From the NCBI GenBank assembly GCA_031271375.1, contig JAISVU010000175.1:1-50804 (forward strand): DNA of 50,804 bases, written 5' to 3'. The DNA is from Clostridiales bacterium. Its GTDB lineage: Bacteria; Bacillota; Clostridia; Lachnospirales; WRAX01. This document shows, piece after piece, positions 9,392 through 17,495 of this stretch. Under the pieces are notes generated by a model. It was not told the DNA's origin. It made no database searches and worked only from the letters and a program-made list of their open reading frames with translations. Made by a program: the position numbers and the translations under genes. Within the stretch, counting starts at the first letter, position 1. Each line of letters starts with the position of its first letter.

Positions 9392-9608
9392 TGGCTTCCT
9401 CCCGGTTAAATTTCCATCCTTTAGTTTTTAATGTCGGCGGGGTCAATGAAGCCGTTTTCCTTCTCTTGCTCGCTTCTTGTCTGTCTTTCTGCTCAGTCTC
9501 CGTACCGATTATAATAACCTTAACATTATCCACTATATCTTCCCTGTAATCCTCAGGTATCTCAATAATCCCGTTAACAGGCTTCGCGTAGAATTCGTAT
9601 GTCTTCAT
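9381..9608 (-). CDS. VapB-like antitoxin (small AbrB-type protein)
   Basis: This 75-residue protein begins MKTYEFYAKPVNGIIEIPED and then reads VKVIIIGTE, the swapped-hairpin style of short antitoxins that precede PIN-domain toxins. The C-terminal half is basic and then polar, as expected for a toxin-binding tail. It lies immediately upstream of, and overlaps, the truncated vapC, so it is probably a solitary antitoxin whose toxin has decayed. The pair sits between minC and minD and shares their direction. It stops with TAG. Family placement is by resemblance; no DNA-binding site was identified. Confidence 0.65.
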   Translation of the reverse strand: MKTYEFYAKPVNGIIEIPEDYREDIVDNVKVIIIGTETEQKDRQEASKRRKTASLTPPTLKTKGWKFNREEANER

Positions 9609-9625
9609 AAAAAACTCTCCTTTAT

Positions 9626-10303
9626 TTACACCATCGGCGAGATATGAATCTGCTCGTCCTTAACAAACGCATACAGGGGCCGGCGGGCATAGATATCGTC
9701 CTTAGCGAAGCTCTTTGGGAAGTAGGTGATTTTATCGCCTATCCTGAGCTGCACGGGAAGGAGGCGCAGGGCGGCGACGAAACAGCCGTCCACGCCGGAA
9801 CAGCCCGCATGGGCCATACCAAGCAGCTTACCTAATACCACCACGTTCCCCTCGGCCACGATTTCAGCCCCGGGGTTTACATCCCCCACTACAACGACGC
9901 TGCCGGGATAGCACACAGACTGGCCCGAGCGCAGGCTTTCAACCTTAAAGACCGTCATGTTTTCGCCGAATGCTTCTATCGTGCGCGCAAGGGGATCCTC
10001 CTCGCCGTCTGCGGCGTCTTCCGTGACCTGTACGCGGCTTTCGCTTAACCCCGCGTTCTGCGCGAATGTGATGTTCAGGTCGGACTCGTTTACGACTATC
10101 TCAAGCAGCTCCTGCTCCTGTTCGTCTGTAAGCTCCCGGCCTTTTAAGGTTATCGCGGTTTTACCGTCACGGAAGAATCCTTTGGCGTCCGCCATTTTAT
10201 CGTGCAGGGCAGCCTTTATCTCTTCAAACGCGGTATCCCTGTCCAACAGAATCACAATGCCGTCCTTCCGGCCTTTAAAAATAACGCTGTTGTTTTTTTT
10301 CAT
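9626..10303 (-). CDS. minC: Septum site-determining protein MinC
   Basis: This 225-residue protein has the two MinC domains. The N-terminal domain (about 1-95, opening VIFKGRKDGIVILLD) is the FtsZ-inhibiting part. A short acidic linker (TEDAADGEEDP) is followed by the C-terminal beta-helix (about 115-205) with the family pattern LRSGQSVCYPGSVVVVGDVN, GAEIVAEGNVVVLGKLLGMAHAG in two parts. That domain dimerises and binds MinD. MinC blocks FtsZ polymerisation away from mid-cell. It follows mrdA by 13 bp in the same direction. Separation of minC from minD by an inserted antitoxin and vapC remnant is unusual, since the two genes are normally adjacent. Confidence 0.93.
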   Translation of the reverse strand: MKKNNSVIFKGRKDGIVILLDRDTAFEEIKAALHDKMADAKGFFRDGKTAITLKGRELTDEQEQELLEIVVNESDLNITFAQNAGLSESRVQVTEDAADGEEDPLARTIEAFGENMTVFKVESLRSGQSVCYPGSVVVVGDVNPGAEIVAEGNVVVLGKLLGMAHAGCSGVDGCFVAALRLLPVQLRIGDKITYFPKSFAKDDIYARRPLYAFVKDEQIHISPMV

Positions 10304-10316
10304 CTAAAATCAACTC

Positions 10317-12788
10317 CTAATTCATTACCAGTGTATTGTCTTTCTCCATTTTCTGCGGCTCGGCGTCCAGCCGGAAGTAAATACTAAGCGCGTCCCTGCC
10401 TATAACCGCTGCGGGGGCGGCTACCGTGTATTGGTAGCTGTGGGGCAGCAGGACATATACCGCCACCTCCGGGATGTCATACGGCGCAAAGGCGGCGAAG
10501 GTCGTGTGGTTGGGTACGGCGTCACTTATCTGCGCGGTTCCAGTTTTTCCGCCAACCTCTATCGGGAAGCCGTCGAATACGCCGCGGGCTGTTCCCTTAG
10601 CGCCGGCAGTTACCGCCAGCATCCCTTTCCTTATCGTTTCAAGCGTTACCGCGCTCATCGGCACCGTCTCTTCAATCACGGGTTCAAACTGGTCCACCAA
10701 GACGCCGTCTGCGGACAGCACCTTGTCCAGGAAGTGCATCTGATAACGTTCCCCTCCGGTCGCAAGGGCCGCCGTGTATTTCGCCATCTGGCCGCAGTTC
10801 AGTTCATTGTCGGCCTGGCCTATCGCGGTTCTGATATTGTCGCCGTCGCTCCATATTTCGTTGGCGTTCCGCGTGAAGGGCCTGTAGGCGGGGGACGATA
10901 TGGGCAGAACACCGGCGGAGAGGCTGGATGTATCGTATGCTTCCTCTATTTCCACGCCTGTCAGCGACGCGAGGCCGAAATACTCCATGTACTCGTTCAG
11001 CATCGCTATCCCTTCCAGCATGTTGCCGTCCCTTGTGTTGCCCATTCGATATTCCGTTTCATAAAAGAAATAGTTGCAGGAAACCGCCAGCGCGTCCACC
11101 ACGTTTATAGAACCGTGGTTGCTGGTGCAGCGCGCGTAAGGCAGGCCCGCCTTCGTGAATGTGACCTCGTCGCGTATTCGTGTAGCAGGCGTTATAATAC
11201 CGTTCTCAAGCCCCGTTACCGCCGTAATCATTTTAAACGTGGAACCCACGGCCTGCCTGTCCTGGAAGGGGCGGTTCAGCATCGGGACCGTCGGGTCGTT
11301 CATCAGCTTCAAGTAATAATCATAGTTAAAGGTGTTGACCAGCTCGTTGTTGTCATATGTGGGATATGTCACAGCTGCAAGCACGGCGCCTTCCATATCC
11401 AGCACGACGACGGAGCCCGTGCAGGGCTGGATGTTCGTCATCTGCGGGGTTATCTGCCCTGTTTCAAGCATACGCACAAGGAAGTTCAAAACATTCAGCT
11501 TCCCGCTTTTCATACTCTCCAGCTCGTTCGGTTCGGGAGCGATTATCCCCTGTTCATACATAATCAGGAGCAGCTGGGTCTGCGTAATCTTCCCCATTTC
11601 GACGGACTCGCCTGCGAACTCCATAAGTTTTTTCCAGTAATCCCCGTCTTCCGGGTCCACCTGGCCATGTAACCTGAGGTATTCCTGAACGGGCTTGGAA
11701 AAACTGCCGTCCTCCGCCTCCATAATCGCCTGGAGCGATATATTGTTCGCAGTAAGAATCGATGCAAGCATAGCCCTGGTCGTGACATGATCCTCGGGGT
11801 TAGCGTTACGCCTGTTGGGGTTGGATTTGAGCTTACCAATAAGAATCTCCGCAAGGCGTCGCTCCAGCGCGTGATAAATCTCTATTTGCATGTTTAAATC
11901 CAGCGTTAAAAACACATTGTTTCCGGGGACAGCGGGGTAACTGTTTAAGACGCCCAGCTTCGCGCCCGACGCGTCCGTCTCCGTCTCAATGGCCCCGTTC
12001 TTCCCTGCGAGGCTCAGTTCAAACGCGTGCTCGATCCCCAGCTGCCCCACAATATCGTCTTCGGTGTAGCCGAGGGGCTTCATCTCTTCCAACTGGTTTG
12101 CCGTAATCTTCCTTGTGTAACCGATGATATGCGATACATACGGCCCTCCGGGATACTCCCTCAGGTAGTCCAGGTCTATATAGACGCCGGGATAATCGGC
12201 GGTTCGCTCCTCAACAGCCGCGCAAGCCTCCGCCGAGACATCATGGGCGACGACGACCGGGTTCTTATTAAATCTCTGCAAATGCACGGACTGCCTAAGA
12301 GACAGCACCATCCGCGCTTCCTCGGGGGTAAGCTCCGTCTCCTCCTCGGTTATCTTGAACTTCTTATCCATCAGCTCCGTATACGCCTCGTCCGCCGTAA
12401 TATCCTGATCCAGGCCCATATCGTTCTTCCAGGTCTTTTCCCTGGAAGCGCTGCCGTTAAACTTAAACTCCCTCGGCGCCGTATCCGTTATGGGCAGGGC
12501 GTCAATCATCTCTACGCCGTAGCGGTTCATCAGTCTTACGAACCTAATAAGCATGTCGTTTTTCGCGGTCTCTTTGTTCGCGGTATTGATCTTAATCATC
12601 AATGTACTGCGGTTTACGGCAAGAGGCTGGCCGTTGCGGTCGTAAATCCCGCCCCTGGGCGCGGATATCTCCTGGGTGTTTTTATATATCCTGGCGCTTT
12701 CCTGAAACTCATCCCCGCGGACAATCTGGATATTATAGAGCTTTGTTATCAGCACAAGGAACATCGCCCCAAAAACAACCAGGAGCAT
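10317..12788 (-). CDS. mrdA: Penicillin-binding protein 2 (class B transpeptidase, elongation)
   Basis: At least 823 residues encode a class B PBP: an N-terminal membrane helix (LLVVFGAMFLVLITKL), the dimerisation domain with the APRGGIYDRNG motif, and a transpeptidase domain with S516-T-F-K, S570-C-N and K748-T-G (numbered from the ATG at 12788). It cross-links side-wall peptidoglycan with RodA and MreC. The ATG at 12788 has no convincing ribosome binding site and places the membrane helix at the very N-terminus. The same frame is open for 18 further codons giving a plausible cytoplasmic segment (IGKIKEILENRLI), and a strong GGGGGAGG lies just before two ATT codons at 12842 and 12839. The real start may therefore be AUU. 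An insertion of about 150 residues before the SxxK motif (around 300-480) makes it longer than most PBP2. Confidence 0.93.
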   Translation of the reverse strand: MLLVVFGAMFLVLITKLYNIQIVRGDEFQESARIYKNTQEISAPRGGIYDRNGQPLAVNRSTLMIKINTANKETAKNDMLIRFVRLMNRYGVEMIDALPITDTAPREFKFNGSASREKTWKNDMGLDQDITADEAYTELMDKKFKITEEETELTPEEARMVLSLRQSVHLQRFNKNPVVVAHDVSAEACAAVEERTADYPGVYIDLDYLREYPGGPYVSHIIGYTRKITANQLEEMKPLGYTEDDIVGQLGIEHAFELSLAGKNGAIETETDASGAKLGVLNSYPAVPGNNVFLTLDLNMQIEIYHALERRLAEILIGKLKSNPNRRNANPEDHVTTRAMLASILTANNISLQAIMEAEDGSFSKPVQEYLRLHGQVDPEDGDYWKKLMEFAGESVEMGKITQTQLLLIMYEQGIIAPEPNELESMKSGKLNVLNFLVRMLETGQITPQMTNIQPCTGSVVVLDMEGAVLAAVTYPTYDNNELVNTFNYDYYLKLMNDPTVPMLNRPFQDRQAVGSTFKMITAVTGLENGIITPATRIRDEVTFTKAGLPYARCTSNHGSINVVDALAVSCNYFFYETEYRMGNTRDGNMLEGIAMLNEYMEYFGLASLTGVEIEEAYDTSSLSAGVLPISSPAYRPFTRNANEIWSDGDNIRTAIGQADNELNCGQMAKYTAALATGGERYQMHFLDKVLSADGVLVDQFEPVIEETVPMSAVTLETIRKGMLAVTAGAKGTARGVFDGFPIEVGGKTGTAQISDAVPNHTTFAAFAPYDIPEVAVYVLLPHSYQYTVAAPAAVIGRDALSIYFRLDAEPQKMEKDNTLVMN

Positions 12789-12832
12789 AATAAGCCGGTT
12801 TTCAAGTATTTCTTTTATTTTTCCTATAATAT

Positions 12833-13339
12833 TTAAAATAATTTGCGCCTCCCCCTCTCATAACCCTCAATGCGCTTATTTATCCAGAACATCAGCCGGT
12901 ACACCGGCACCGCAAGGAGCGTGGTATAGATCGTCTCCGGCAGGATAATAATCTTAAAATAGTCCCAGAGCCGGCCCTGCAGCGAGAAATTAACAAAATA
13001 AAAGACGCACTCGTAAGCCATCATAGCGAACAGCGTGAGCGACACCGGAAGAATAAAGTTGTCGGTGAAGAAGTCCTTATAGGGCTTTCCGCAGAAATAC
13101 CCCGTCACAGCGAAGAGAAGCGCGTACAGCCCCAGGTAATCCATAAAAAAAATATCCTGTAAGAGACCCGCGAAAAACCCCAGGATAGCCCCTTCAACGT
13201 CCCCGCGCAGGATTGCGTATGAGATGATAATAAGCACCGAAGTTATCGGCACAACATTTAATATTGCGGCGTGATGTATAAACGTCGTTTGCAGCAAGAA
13301 ATTAATGTACACCACAAGCCCCATCACGACGGCGCGCAT
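12833..13339 (-). CDS. mreD: Rod shape-determining membrane protein MreD
   Basis: This 168-residue protein has five or six predicted membrane helices and the MreD pattern GAILGFFAGLLQDIFFMDYLG in its middle part (quoted here across two turns). It is the inner-membrane partner of MreC in the elongation complex that couples MreB filaments to peptidoglycan synthesis. It lies in the expected order mreB-mreC-mreD-mrdA. Its ATG overlaps the mreC stop (TAATG), and its last codons carry the Shine-Dalgarno of mrdA. Size and position fit MreD, a family with little primary-sequence conservation. Confidence 0.88.
   Translation of the reverse strand: MRAVVMGLVVYINFLLQTTFIHHAAILNVVPITSVLIIISYAILRGDVEGAILGFFAGLLQDIFFMDYLGLYALLFAVTGYFCGKPYKDFFTDNFILPVSLTLFAMMAYECVFYFVNFSLQGRLWDYFKIIILPETIYTTLLAVPVYRLMFWINKRIEGYERGRRKLF
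12848..12855 (-). promoter_or_regulatory. Strong Shine-Dalgarno placed for an ATT start of mrdA
   Basis: On the minus strand GGGGGAGG (12855-12848) lies within the last codons of mreD. The spacing is 5 bases to ATT at 12842 and 8 bases to ATT at 12839, both in the mrdA frame. No ATG, GTG or TTG in that frame lies at a suitable distance, and the first ATG (12788) is 59 bases away. The site therefore points to a rare AUU initiation codon. Confidence 0.5.
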
Positions 13340-14181
13340 TACTCCAAGTCCTCCTCGCCGTACAGCTCCGTTATAACCAGCACCGATTTAACCAGGGAGA
13401 AGTTCATAACAGGCTCGATTACGGCGGATCTCATTCCGCGCACATCGGTCATAACCTCTTTAACGGTGCCTATCAGGATATCCGGGGGATAGATGCTGGA
13501 AATCTGCGAGGTGCGTATTTCATCCCCCACCGCTATGTCAACCCCGGTCGTGTTAAACTCCATCAGGCACAGCCCGTCCAGCATAAGCTCCGGGTCGCCT
13601 TTGACGTTGCCGATATCCTCCGTGCGGGTGACTTTCGCGCTGACGCCGCTGCCGCCGCCGTCGATAATGGATGTCACCCTGGACGAATGGCTCCGCACCT
13701 GGGAAATGAACCCGGCGAGCGCTCCGTCCGCCAAGACAACCATATTATTCTTTATACCGTCTTCCGCGCCTTTGTCAATGATAAAGCGCTTATACCAGTT
13801 CCCCGGGTCATAGGACATGACCATAGCAAACATTGAAGGATAGGCATACATCCGCGTCGTGGCTAAAAGGGCCGCCATCTCGGTATTCTCCTGCTCCAGC
13901 AATTTAACGCGGCTGTTTTCAAATTGCAGCTGGCTTATGCGGTCTCGCAGAAGCTGATTCTCGTCATATAAGTCTGACATGCCGGTAAAAAAGTCGATTC
14001 GGTCGCGTATCCAACCCCCGGCCTTAGATAACCCGGATTGTATCGGCGTCGTGATGAACGAAAGCGCGTTCCCGAATATAGTGGGGTTGGCGCTGCTGAT
14101 ATAGGTAATCGCCATCATAAGAACGCAGATCACAACGATGGCTATAATAAATATCCTTTTATGCCGTTTAAGAAAATCCAA
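13339..14181 (-). CDS. mreC: Rod shape-determining protein MreC
   Basis: This 280-residue protein has one N-terminal membrane helix (RIFIIAIVVICVLMMAITY), a coiled coil (about 75-110, ENQLLRDRISQLQFENSRVK) and two six-stranded beta domains with MreC signatures (YDPGNWYKRFIIDKGAEDGI and a later KGDPELMLDG). MreC lies outside the membrane and activates the PBP2-RodA synthase. The start is TTG at 14181 with AGAGGG seven bases upstream; a nearby ATG at 14186 is out of frame. The gene follows mreB after 30 bases and lies in the same reading frame as mreB, separated from it only by the mreB TAG stop. Confidence 0.92.
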   Translation of the reverse strand: MDFLKRHKRIFIIAIVVICVLMMAITYISSANPTIFGNALSFITTPIQSGLSKAGGWIRDRIDFFTGMSDLYDENQLLRDRISQLQFENSRVKLLEQENTEMAALLATTRMYAYPSMFAMVMSYDPGNWYKRFIIDKGAEDGIKNNMVVLADGALAGFISQVRSHSSRVTSIIDGGGSGVSAKVTRTEDIGNVKGDPELMLDGLCLMEFNTTGVDIAVGDEIRTSQISSIYPPDILIGTVKEVMTDVRGMRSAVIEPVMNFSLVKSVLVITELYGEEDLE

Positions 14182-14211
14182 ATCATTACCCTCTAAATAA
14201 CCCGATAACTG

Positions 14212-15237
14212 CTACCGCGACTTGGGCCGCTCCGGATTAACCAGCACGTCCCTGAAGGCGTTGGTATTCTCTATAAATATACCCGTGCCGAGAACAACGG
14301 AGTTCAGGGGCTCTTCCGCGACATAGACAGGCATCCCGGTTTCGATGGAGATCAGCTGATCCAAACCCGCGATAAGCGCTCCGCCGCCGGTGAGCATAAT
14401 ACCGGATTCCATTATATCGGAAGCCAGCTCCGGCGGGGTCTTCTCCAGCGTAAACTTTATAGCGTCGATAATAGCGGTGACGGGCTCCGACACCGCTTCG
14501 GCCACCTGATCCGACGATATGCGTATCGTCTTTGGAAGGCCCGAGGTGAGATCGCGCCCGTGTATCGACATCACCATGTCCGGGTCAGGGTTAAAAACGC
14601 TGCATATGCTGAGTTTTATTGTCTCGGCGGTACGCTCGCCAATCGCGAGGCCGAAGTTCTTCTTAACGTAAGCTATGATATGTTCGTCCAATTCGTCCCC
14701 CGCGACGCGGAGGGACTTGCTGGTAACTATGCCTCCCAGGGATATAACGGCCACCTCGCTGGTTCCGCCGCCGATATCCACCACCATACTGCCCGACGGC
14801 TCCTCCACAGGAAGGCCCGCGCCGATAGCCGCCGCCATAGGCTCCTCGATAAGCCCGGCTTCACGGGCCCCGGCGGAGATCGTAGCTTCTTTTACCGCGC
14901 GCTTTTCGACCTCAGTCACCCCAGAAGGTATGCATACAACGACCCTCGGCTTCCCTACAAACAGCCCGCCTTTGTTGGCGCGCCCGATAAAATAGCGGAG
15001 CATTGCCCTTGTCGTCTCAAAGTCGGCTATTACGCCGTCCTTCATTGGCCTGATAGCCACCACATTACCGGGAGTGCGCCCGATCATCTGCTTCGCGCCG
15101 TCGCCGACCGCCAGTATCTTGCTGTTGGTCATATTATATGCCACGACGGATGGTTCGTTTACCACCACACCCCGGCCCTTGACGTATACCAGCGTATTTG
15201 CCGTCCCCAGATCTATCCCTAAGTCCTTGTTAAACAT
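14212..15237 (-). CDS. mreB: Actin-like cell shape protein MreB
   Basis: This 341-residue protein has the actin-fold motifs of MreB: GIDLGTANTLVYVKGRGVV at the N-terminus (phosphate 1), VVDIGGGTSEVAVISLGG (phosphate 2) and IMLTGGGALIAGLD (adenosine site). MreB filaments under the membrane orient side-wall synthesis. The ATG at 15237 was chosen because AAAGGAG lies seven bases upstream and the protein then starts MFNKDLGIDLG, as in relatives; the open frame extends 13 codons further. It is the first gene of the leftward shape and division cluster. It ends in TAG, showing that TAG does act as a stop in this genome. Confidence 0.95.
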   Translation of the reverse strand: MFNKDLGIDLGTANTLVYVKGRGVVVNEPSVVAYNMTNSKILAVGDGAKQMIGRTPGNVVAIRPMKDGVIADFETTRAMLRYFIGRANKGGLFVGKPRVVVCIPSGVTEVEKRAVKEATISAGAREAGLIEEPMAAAIGAGLPVEEPSGSMVVDIGGGTSEVAVISLGGIVTSKSLRVAGDELDEHIIAYVKKNFGLAIGERTAETIKLSICSVFNPDPDMVMSIHGRDLTSGLPKTIRISSDQVAEAVSEPVTAIIDAIKFTLEKTPPELASDIMESGIMLTGGGALIAGLDQLISIETGMPVYVAEEPLNSVVLGTGIFIENTNAFRDVLVNPERPKSR

Positions 15238-15304
15238 AGGCAGCTCCTTTATTTTATCGTGCGTAGAATATACCAAGAACTATTATATCCTATTTTTACC
15301 CAGA

Positions 15305-15333
15305 ATGATAGAATAATTTTCGTTACTCGTCAA
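15305..15333 (-). promoter_or_regulatory. Candidate promoter of the mreB cluster
   Basis: On the minus strand TTGACG (15333-15328) is separated by 17 bp from TATCAT (15310-15305), about 70 bases before the mreB start. The -35 box lies in the last codons of the yafQ-like gene. A second -10-like TATAAT lies nearer the gene (15287-15282) but lacks a good -35. Either could drive mreB through mgsA. Confidence 0.45.
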
Positions 15334-15601
15334 ATATATCTTGATGTGTGCCTGTTCGAGTTAGCAGCACAACCAGGACATCCTTATATTTCTTATAAAC
15401 CAGCAGCCAGTCCGGGGCGATATGGCACTCCCGGCAGCCTTTATACTTGCCTTTCAGCGGATGGTCGTTGTATTCAGGGGGAAGCCGGGTTCCCTTAGAT
15501 AAAATATCTACAGCCATTTCAAGCAAATTGATATCCTTCCCCTGACGAATAGCCAATCGTAAATCACGCTTATACTTCTTAGCCAGGATTACTTTATACA
15601 T
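15323..15601 (-). CDS. YafQ/RelE-family mRNA interferase toxin
   Basis: This 92-residue protein has the YafQ pattern: MYKVILAKKYKRDLRLA, NDHPLKGKYKGCRECHI, PDWLLVYK and LVVLLTRTGTH with a C-terminal Asp-Glu. Related enzymes cut mRNA in the ribosomal A site using His and basic residues; the conserved His in CRECHI and near the C-terminus (TGTH) are present. It overlaps the DinJ/RelB antitoxin gene by 8 bases, the standard toxin-antitoxin arrangement. Expression would be repressed by the antitoxin complex. It seems intact, unlike the vapC remnant at 9218. The mreB promoter begins inside its 3' end. Confidence 0.88.
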   Translation of the reverse strand: MYKVILAKKYKRDLRLAIRQGKDINLLEMAVDILSKGTRLPPEYNDHPLKGKYKGCRECHIAPDWLLVYKKYKDVLVVLLTRTGTHQDIFDE

Positions 15602-15896
15602 AAAAGTCTTCCGGTAAATTCTCCGCTAATGCGGCCTCATGCGCTTCTCTCGCGCTGTTATACGCGACATAATTCCCGCTGGCTATCATTTCGTCGGCTT
15701 CCCTAATGGCTTCTAACGTCTCGTCATTGAACTGCGGTTGTCTCAGCTTAAAGGGCAACCCGTGTACCATCAAGGACTGACGTAAAAACATATTAATGGC
15801 GTCCGTCACCGTTATCCCGAACGAACCGAACAGTTCTTCCGCTCTGGCTTTCGTCTCCGGGTCTATCCTTATATTTAGGCTTGCCGTCTTTGCCAT
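15594..15896 (-). CDS. RelB/DinJ-family antitoxin
   Basis: This 100-residue protein begins with a ribbon-helix-helix domain of RelB/DinJ type: KTASLNIRIDPETKARAEELF, read in two short strands, and then GITVTDAINMFLRQSLMVHGLPF. The C-terminal half (ETLEAIREADEMIASG) is the helical, toxin-binding region. It should neutralise the YafQ-like toxin encoded directly downstream, with which it overlaps by 8 bases, and repress its own promoter as a dimer. The ATG at 15896 follows GAGGTGAT at a good distance. Confidence 0.9.
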   Translation of the reverse strand: MAKTASLNIRIDPETKARAEELFGSFGITVTDAINMFLRQSLMVHGLPFKLRQPQFNDETLEAIREADEMIASGNYVAYNSAREAHEAALAENLPEDFYV

Positions 15897-15915
15897 CTGT
15901 TATCACCTCGGTATT

Positions 15916-15943
15916 ATTATACTACAACGCGGACGCAACGCAA
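15916..15943 (-). promoter_or_regulatory. Candidate promoter of the dinJ-yafQ pair
   Basis: On the minus strand TTGCGT (15943-15938) and TATAAT (15921-15916) are 16 bp apart, ending 20 bases before the antitoxin ATG. The -35 box lies next to the end of murI. Confidence 0.5.
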
Positions 15944-15948
15944 TACTT

Positions 15949-16752
15949 TTAAAGCGTAACCCTCTCCGCTTTTATTTCCATTCCCAGCAAATTACCAGCG
16001 ACGCGCTCAAATGTGTCCGTATCGCCGGTTATGTAGAACTCGCGTTTTGGCGGGCCGGGGTTTTCCAGCCCCGCTTCCCGTATCGCGCCTTTTACCTTTG
16101 CGGCCGACGCCACCGCCGGGTCAATGAGCTTAACATTCCCGCCCAGGTATTCGGCAAAAATGTCGGCGTATAACGGAAAGTGCGTACATCCCATCACAAG
16201 GCGCTCTATCCCCGCTTCTTTCATGTCCCGCAGATATTCGGCGCATTTCTGTCGCGCGGCCACGCTGTGGGTAAACCCCTTCTCCGCAAACGTCACCAGG
16301 TCGGGGCAGGGTTTTTGAATTATATTTAAAAACGGATGCCGCTTCAACAGCTCTATCAGATAGCCGCCGCTTCTTACCGTGGCCTCCGTCGCGATAACGC
16401 CGACATTCGCTCCTTCCCTGGGCACCCCTATTACGCATTCCTCCGCCGCGCAGGAAACTATCTCAAACAAAGGGACATTAAAAGCCTCGGCCAGCTCGTA
16501 ATAGCTGCTTACGCATATAGTATTGCAAGCGATGATAACCATCTTCAACGGCTTGGCCGTTAAGTAACGCATTATGTCCATTGAGTACGCCGTGATCGTC
16601 TCTTTTGAATGAACGCCGTAGGGCGCCCGGGCCGTGTCGCCGAAATACACGACGCTCTCGTTAGGCATCTGCTCCATTACGCGGCGGGCCACGGTCAATC
16701 CGCCAACCCCCGAATCGAATATACCGATAGGATATTCGCGGCTGTTTGCCAC
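15949..16752 (-). CDS. murI: Glutamate racemase
   Basis: This 267-residue protein has the two catalytic cysteines of glutamate racemase in their motifs, IIACNT (Cys76) and VMGCTHFP (Cys189). It also has the N-terminal GIFDSGVGGLTV with Asp13 and YFGDTARAPYG. The enzyme makes D-glutamate for the second position of the peptidoglycan stem peptide. The start is GTG at 16752 with GGAGG seven bases upstream. A near-consensus promoter (16791-16819) lies just upstream. It sits between the toxin-antitoxin pair and the divergent sigma factor gene and completes the envelope theme of this side of the window. Confidence 0.95.
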   Translation of the reverse strand: MANSREYPIGIFDSGVGGLTVARRVMEQMPNESVVYFGDTARAPYGVHSKETITAYSMDIMRYLTAKPLKMVIIACNTICVSSYYELAEAFNVPLFEIVSCAAEECVIGVPREGANVGVIATEATVRSGGYLIELLKRHPFLNIIQKPCPDLVTFAEKGFTHSVAARQKCAEYLRDMKEAGIERLVMGCTHFPLYADIFAEYLGGNVKLIDPAVASAAKVKGAIREAGLENPGPPKREFYITGDTDTFERVAGNLLGMEIKAERVTL

Positions 16753-16790
16753 TTTATAACCTCCAGTTTACATGGGATTTACCTGCCCCT

Positions 16791-16819
16791 ATTATATATG
16801 CAGCGGCGGATTTTCTCAA
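16791..16819 (-). promoter_or_regulatory. Promoter of murI
   Basis: On the minus strand TTGAGA (16819-16814), a 17-bp spacer and TATAAT (16796-16791) give a near-consensus sigma-A promoter, about 40 bases upstream of the GTG start of murI. Confidence 0.7.
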
Positions 16820-16869
16820 GATTATAAATGAAATTACCGAAATAAGGCATAATATGTATATAAAATTTT

Positions 16870-16895
16870 TGTAGCATTTTCCCAATTACGTCGTA
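16870..16895 (+). promoter_or_regulatory. Candidate ECF-sigma-type promoter upstream of the sigma factor gene
   Basis: TGTAGC (16870-16875), exactly 16 bp, then CGTA (16892-16895). This resembles the TGAAAC-N16-CGTA form of Bacillus ECF promoters. It lies 45 bases upstream of the sigma factor start and would give autoregulation. It rests on a visual match to one site. Confidence 0.5.
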
Positions 16896-16940
16896 TTTAC
16901 ATATGAACGCGCGTTGATACATTGAAAGAGGAGGTGCGCA

Positions 16941-17495
16941 ATGACTGGCAACATACTGCCCGCTATCCGGGCGGTGGATAATAATATGCTGGAAGCGGCG
17001 GATATCGAAAGCATGTATCTTGCTTACGCCGGGCGGGTTTATAACTTCATGCGCTACAGAGCGCAGGATTCATTCGCCGAGGATTTGACCCAAATGGTAT
17101 TCGAGCGGGCTCTAAGCCGCTATAAGAACTATAACTCCGTTAAGGGTAGCTTAGAAGTATGGATATTCACGATAGCGCGGAATATCTTGTATGACCATTA
17201 CCGCAAGGCGGGGCGGGCGGACTTCACGGAGCTTGAATCCCTCGTTGATCTCGCTTCCCCGGACGCTTCTCCCGATAATGGCCTCCTGGCTGCGGAAGAA
17301 CGCCTCGCCCTTAAAAAAGCCCTGGGAACGCTGAAGAAACGCGAACTGACCGCGGTATCACTGAAATACGCAGGCGGGCTTCGCAATACCGAGGTCGCCG
17401 CGGTGATGGGCATAAGCGAAAAGAACGCAGGGGTCATACTGAGCCGCGCTTTAAAGAAGCTGCGCATAGTAATGGAAAGGAAGATGAAGCAATGA
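16941..17495 (+). CDS. ECF-type RNA polymerase sigma factor
   Basis: This 184-residue protein has only the sigma-2 and sigma-4 regions of ECF sigma factors. Region 2 contains the core-binding and -10 part DLTQMVFERALSRY and SLEVWIFTIARNILYDHYRK. Region 4 contains LKKRELTAVSLKYAGGLRN and the helix-turn-helix VAAVMGISEKNAGVILSRAL. It should direct RNA polymerase to a small regulon under an extracellular signal. The ATG at 16941 follows GAGGAGGTG. Its TGA overlaps the ATG of the anti-sigma gene (ATGA), so the two proteins are made in balance. The upstream ECF-like promoter suggests autoregulation. Confidence 0.9.
   Translation: MTGNILPAIRAVDNNMLEAADIESMYLAYAGRVYNFMRYRAQDSFAEDLTQMVFERALSRYKNYNSVKGSLEVWIFTIARNILYDHYRKAGRADFTELESLVDLASPDASPDNGLLAAEERLALKKALGTLKKRELTAVSLKYAGGLRNTEVAAVMGISEKNAGVILSRALKKLRIVMERKMKQ

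Noticed and set aside
10431..11672. A 413-codon plus-strand frame opposite mrdA.
   Set aside because: It is antisense to conserved PBP2 codons and has no family features, so it is a shadow frame.
14179..14260. mreB and mreC lie in one frame separated only by the mreB TAG, which could be a readthrough fusion.
   Set aside because: mreC has its own TTG start with AGAGGG at ideal spacing, and both proteins are complete. A shared frame over ten codons is likely chance.
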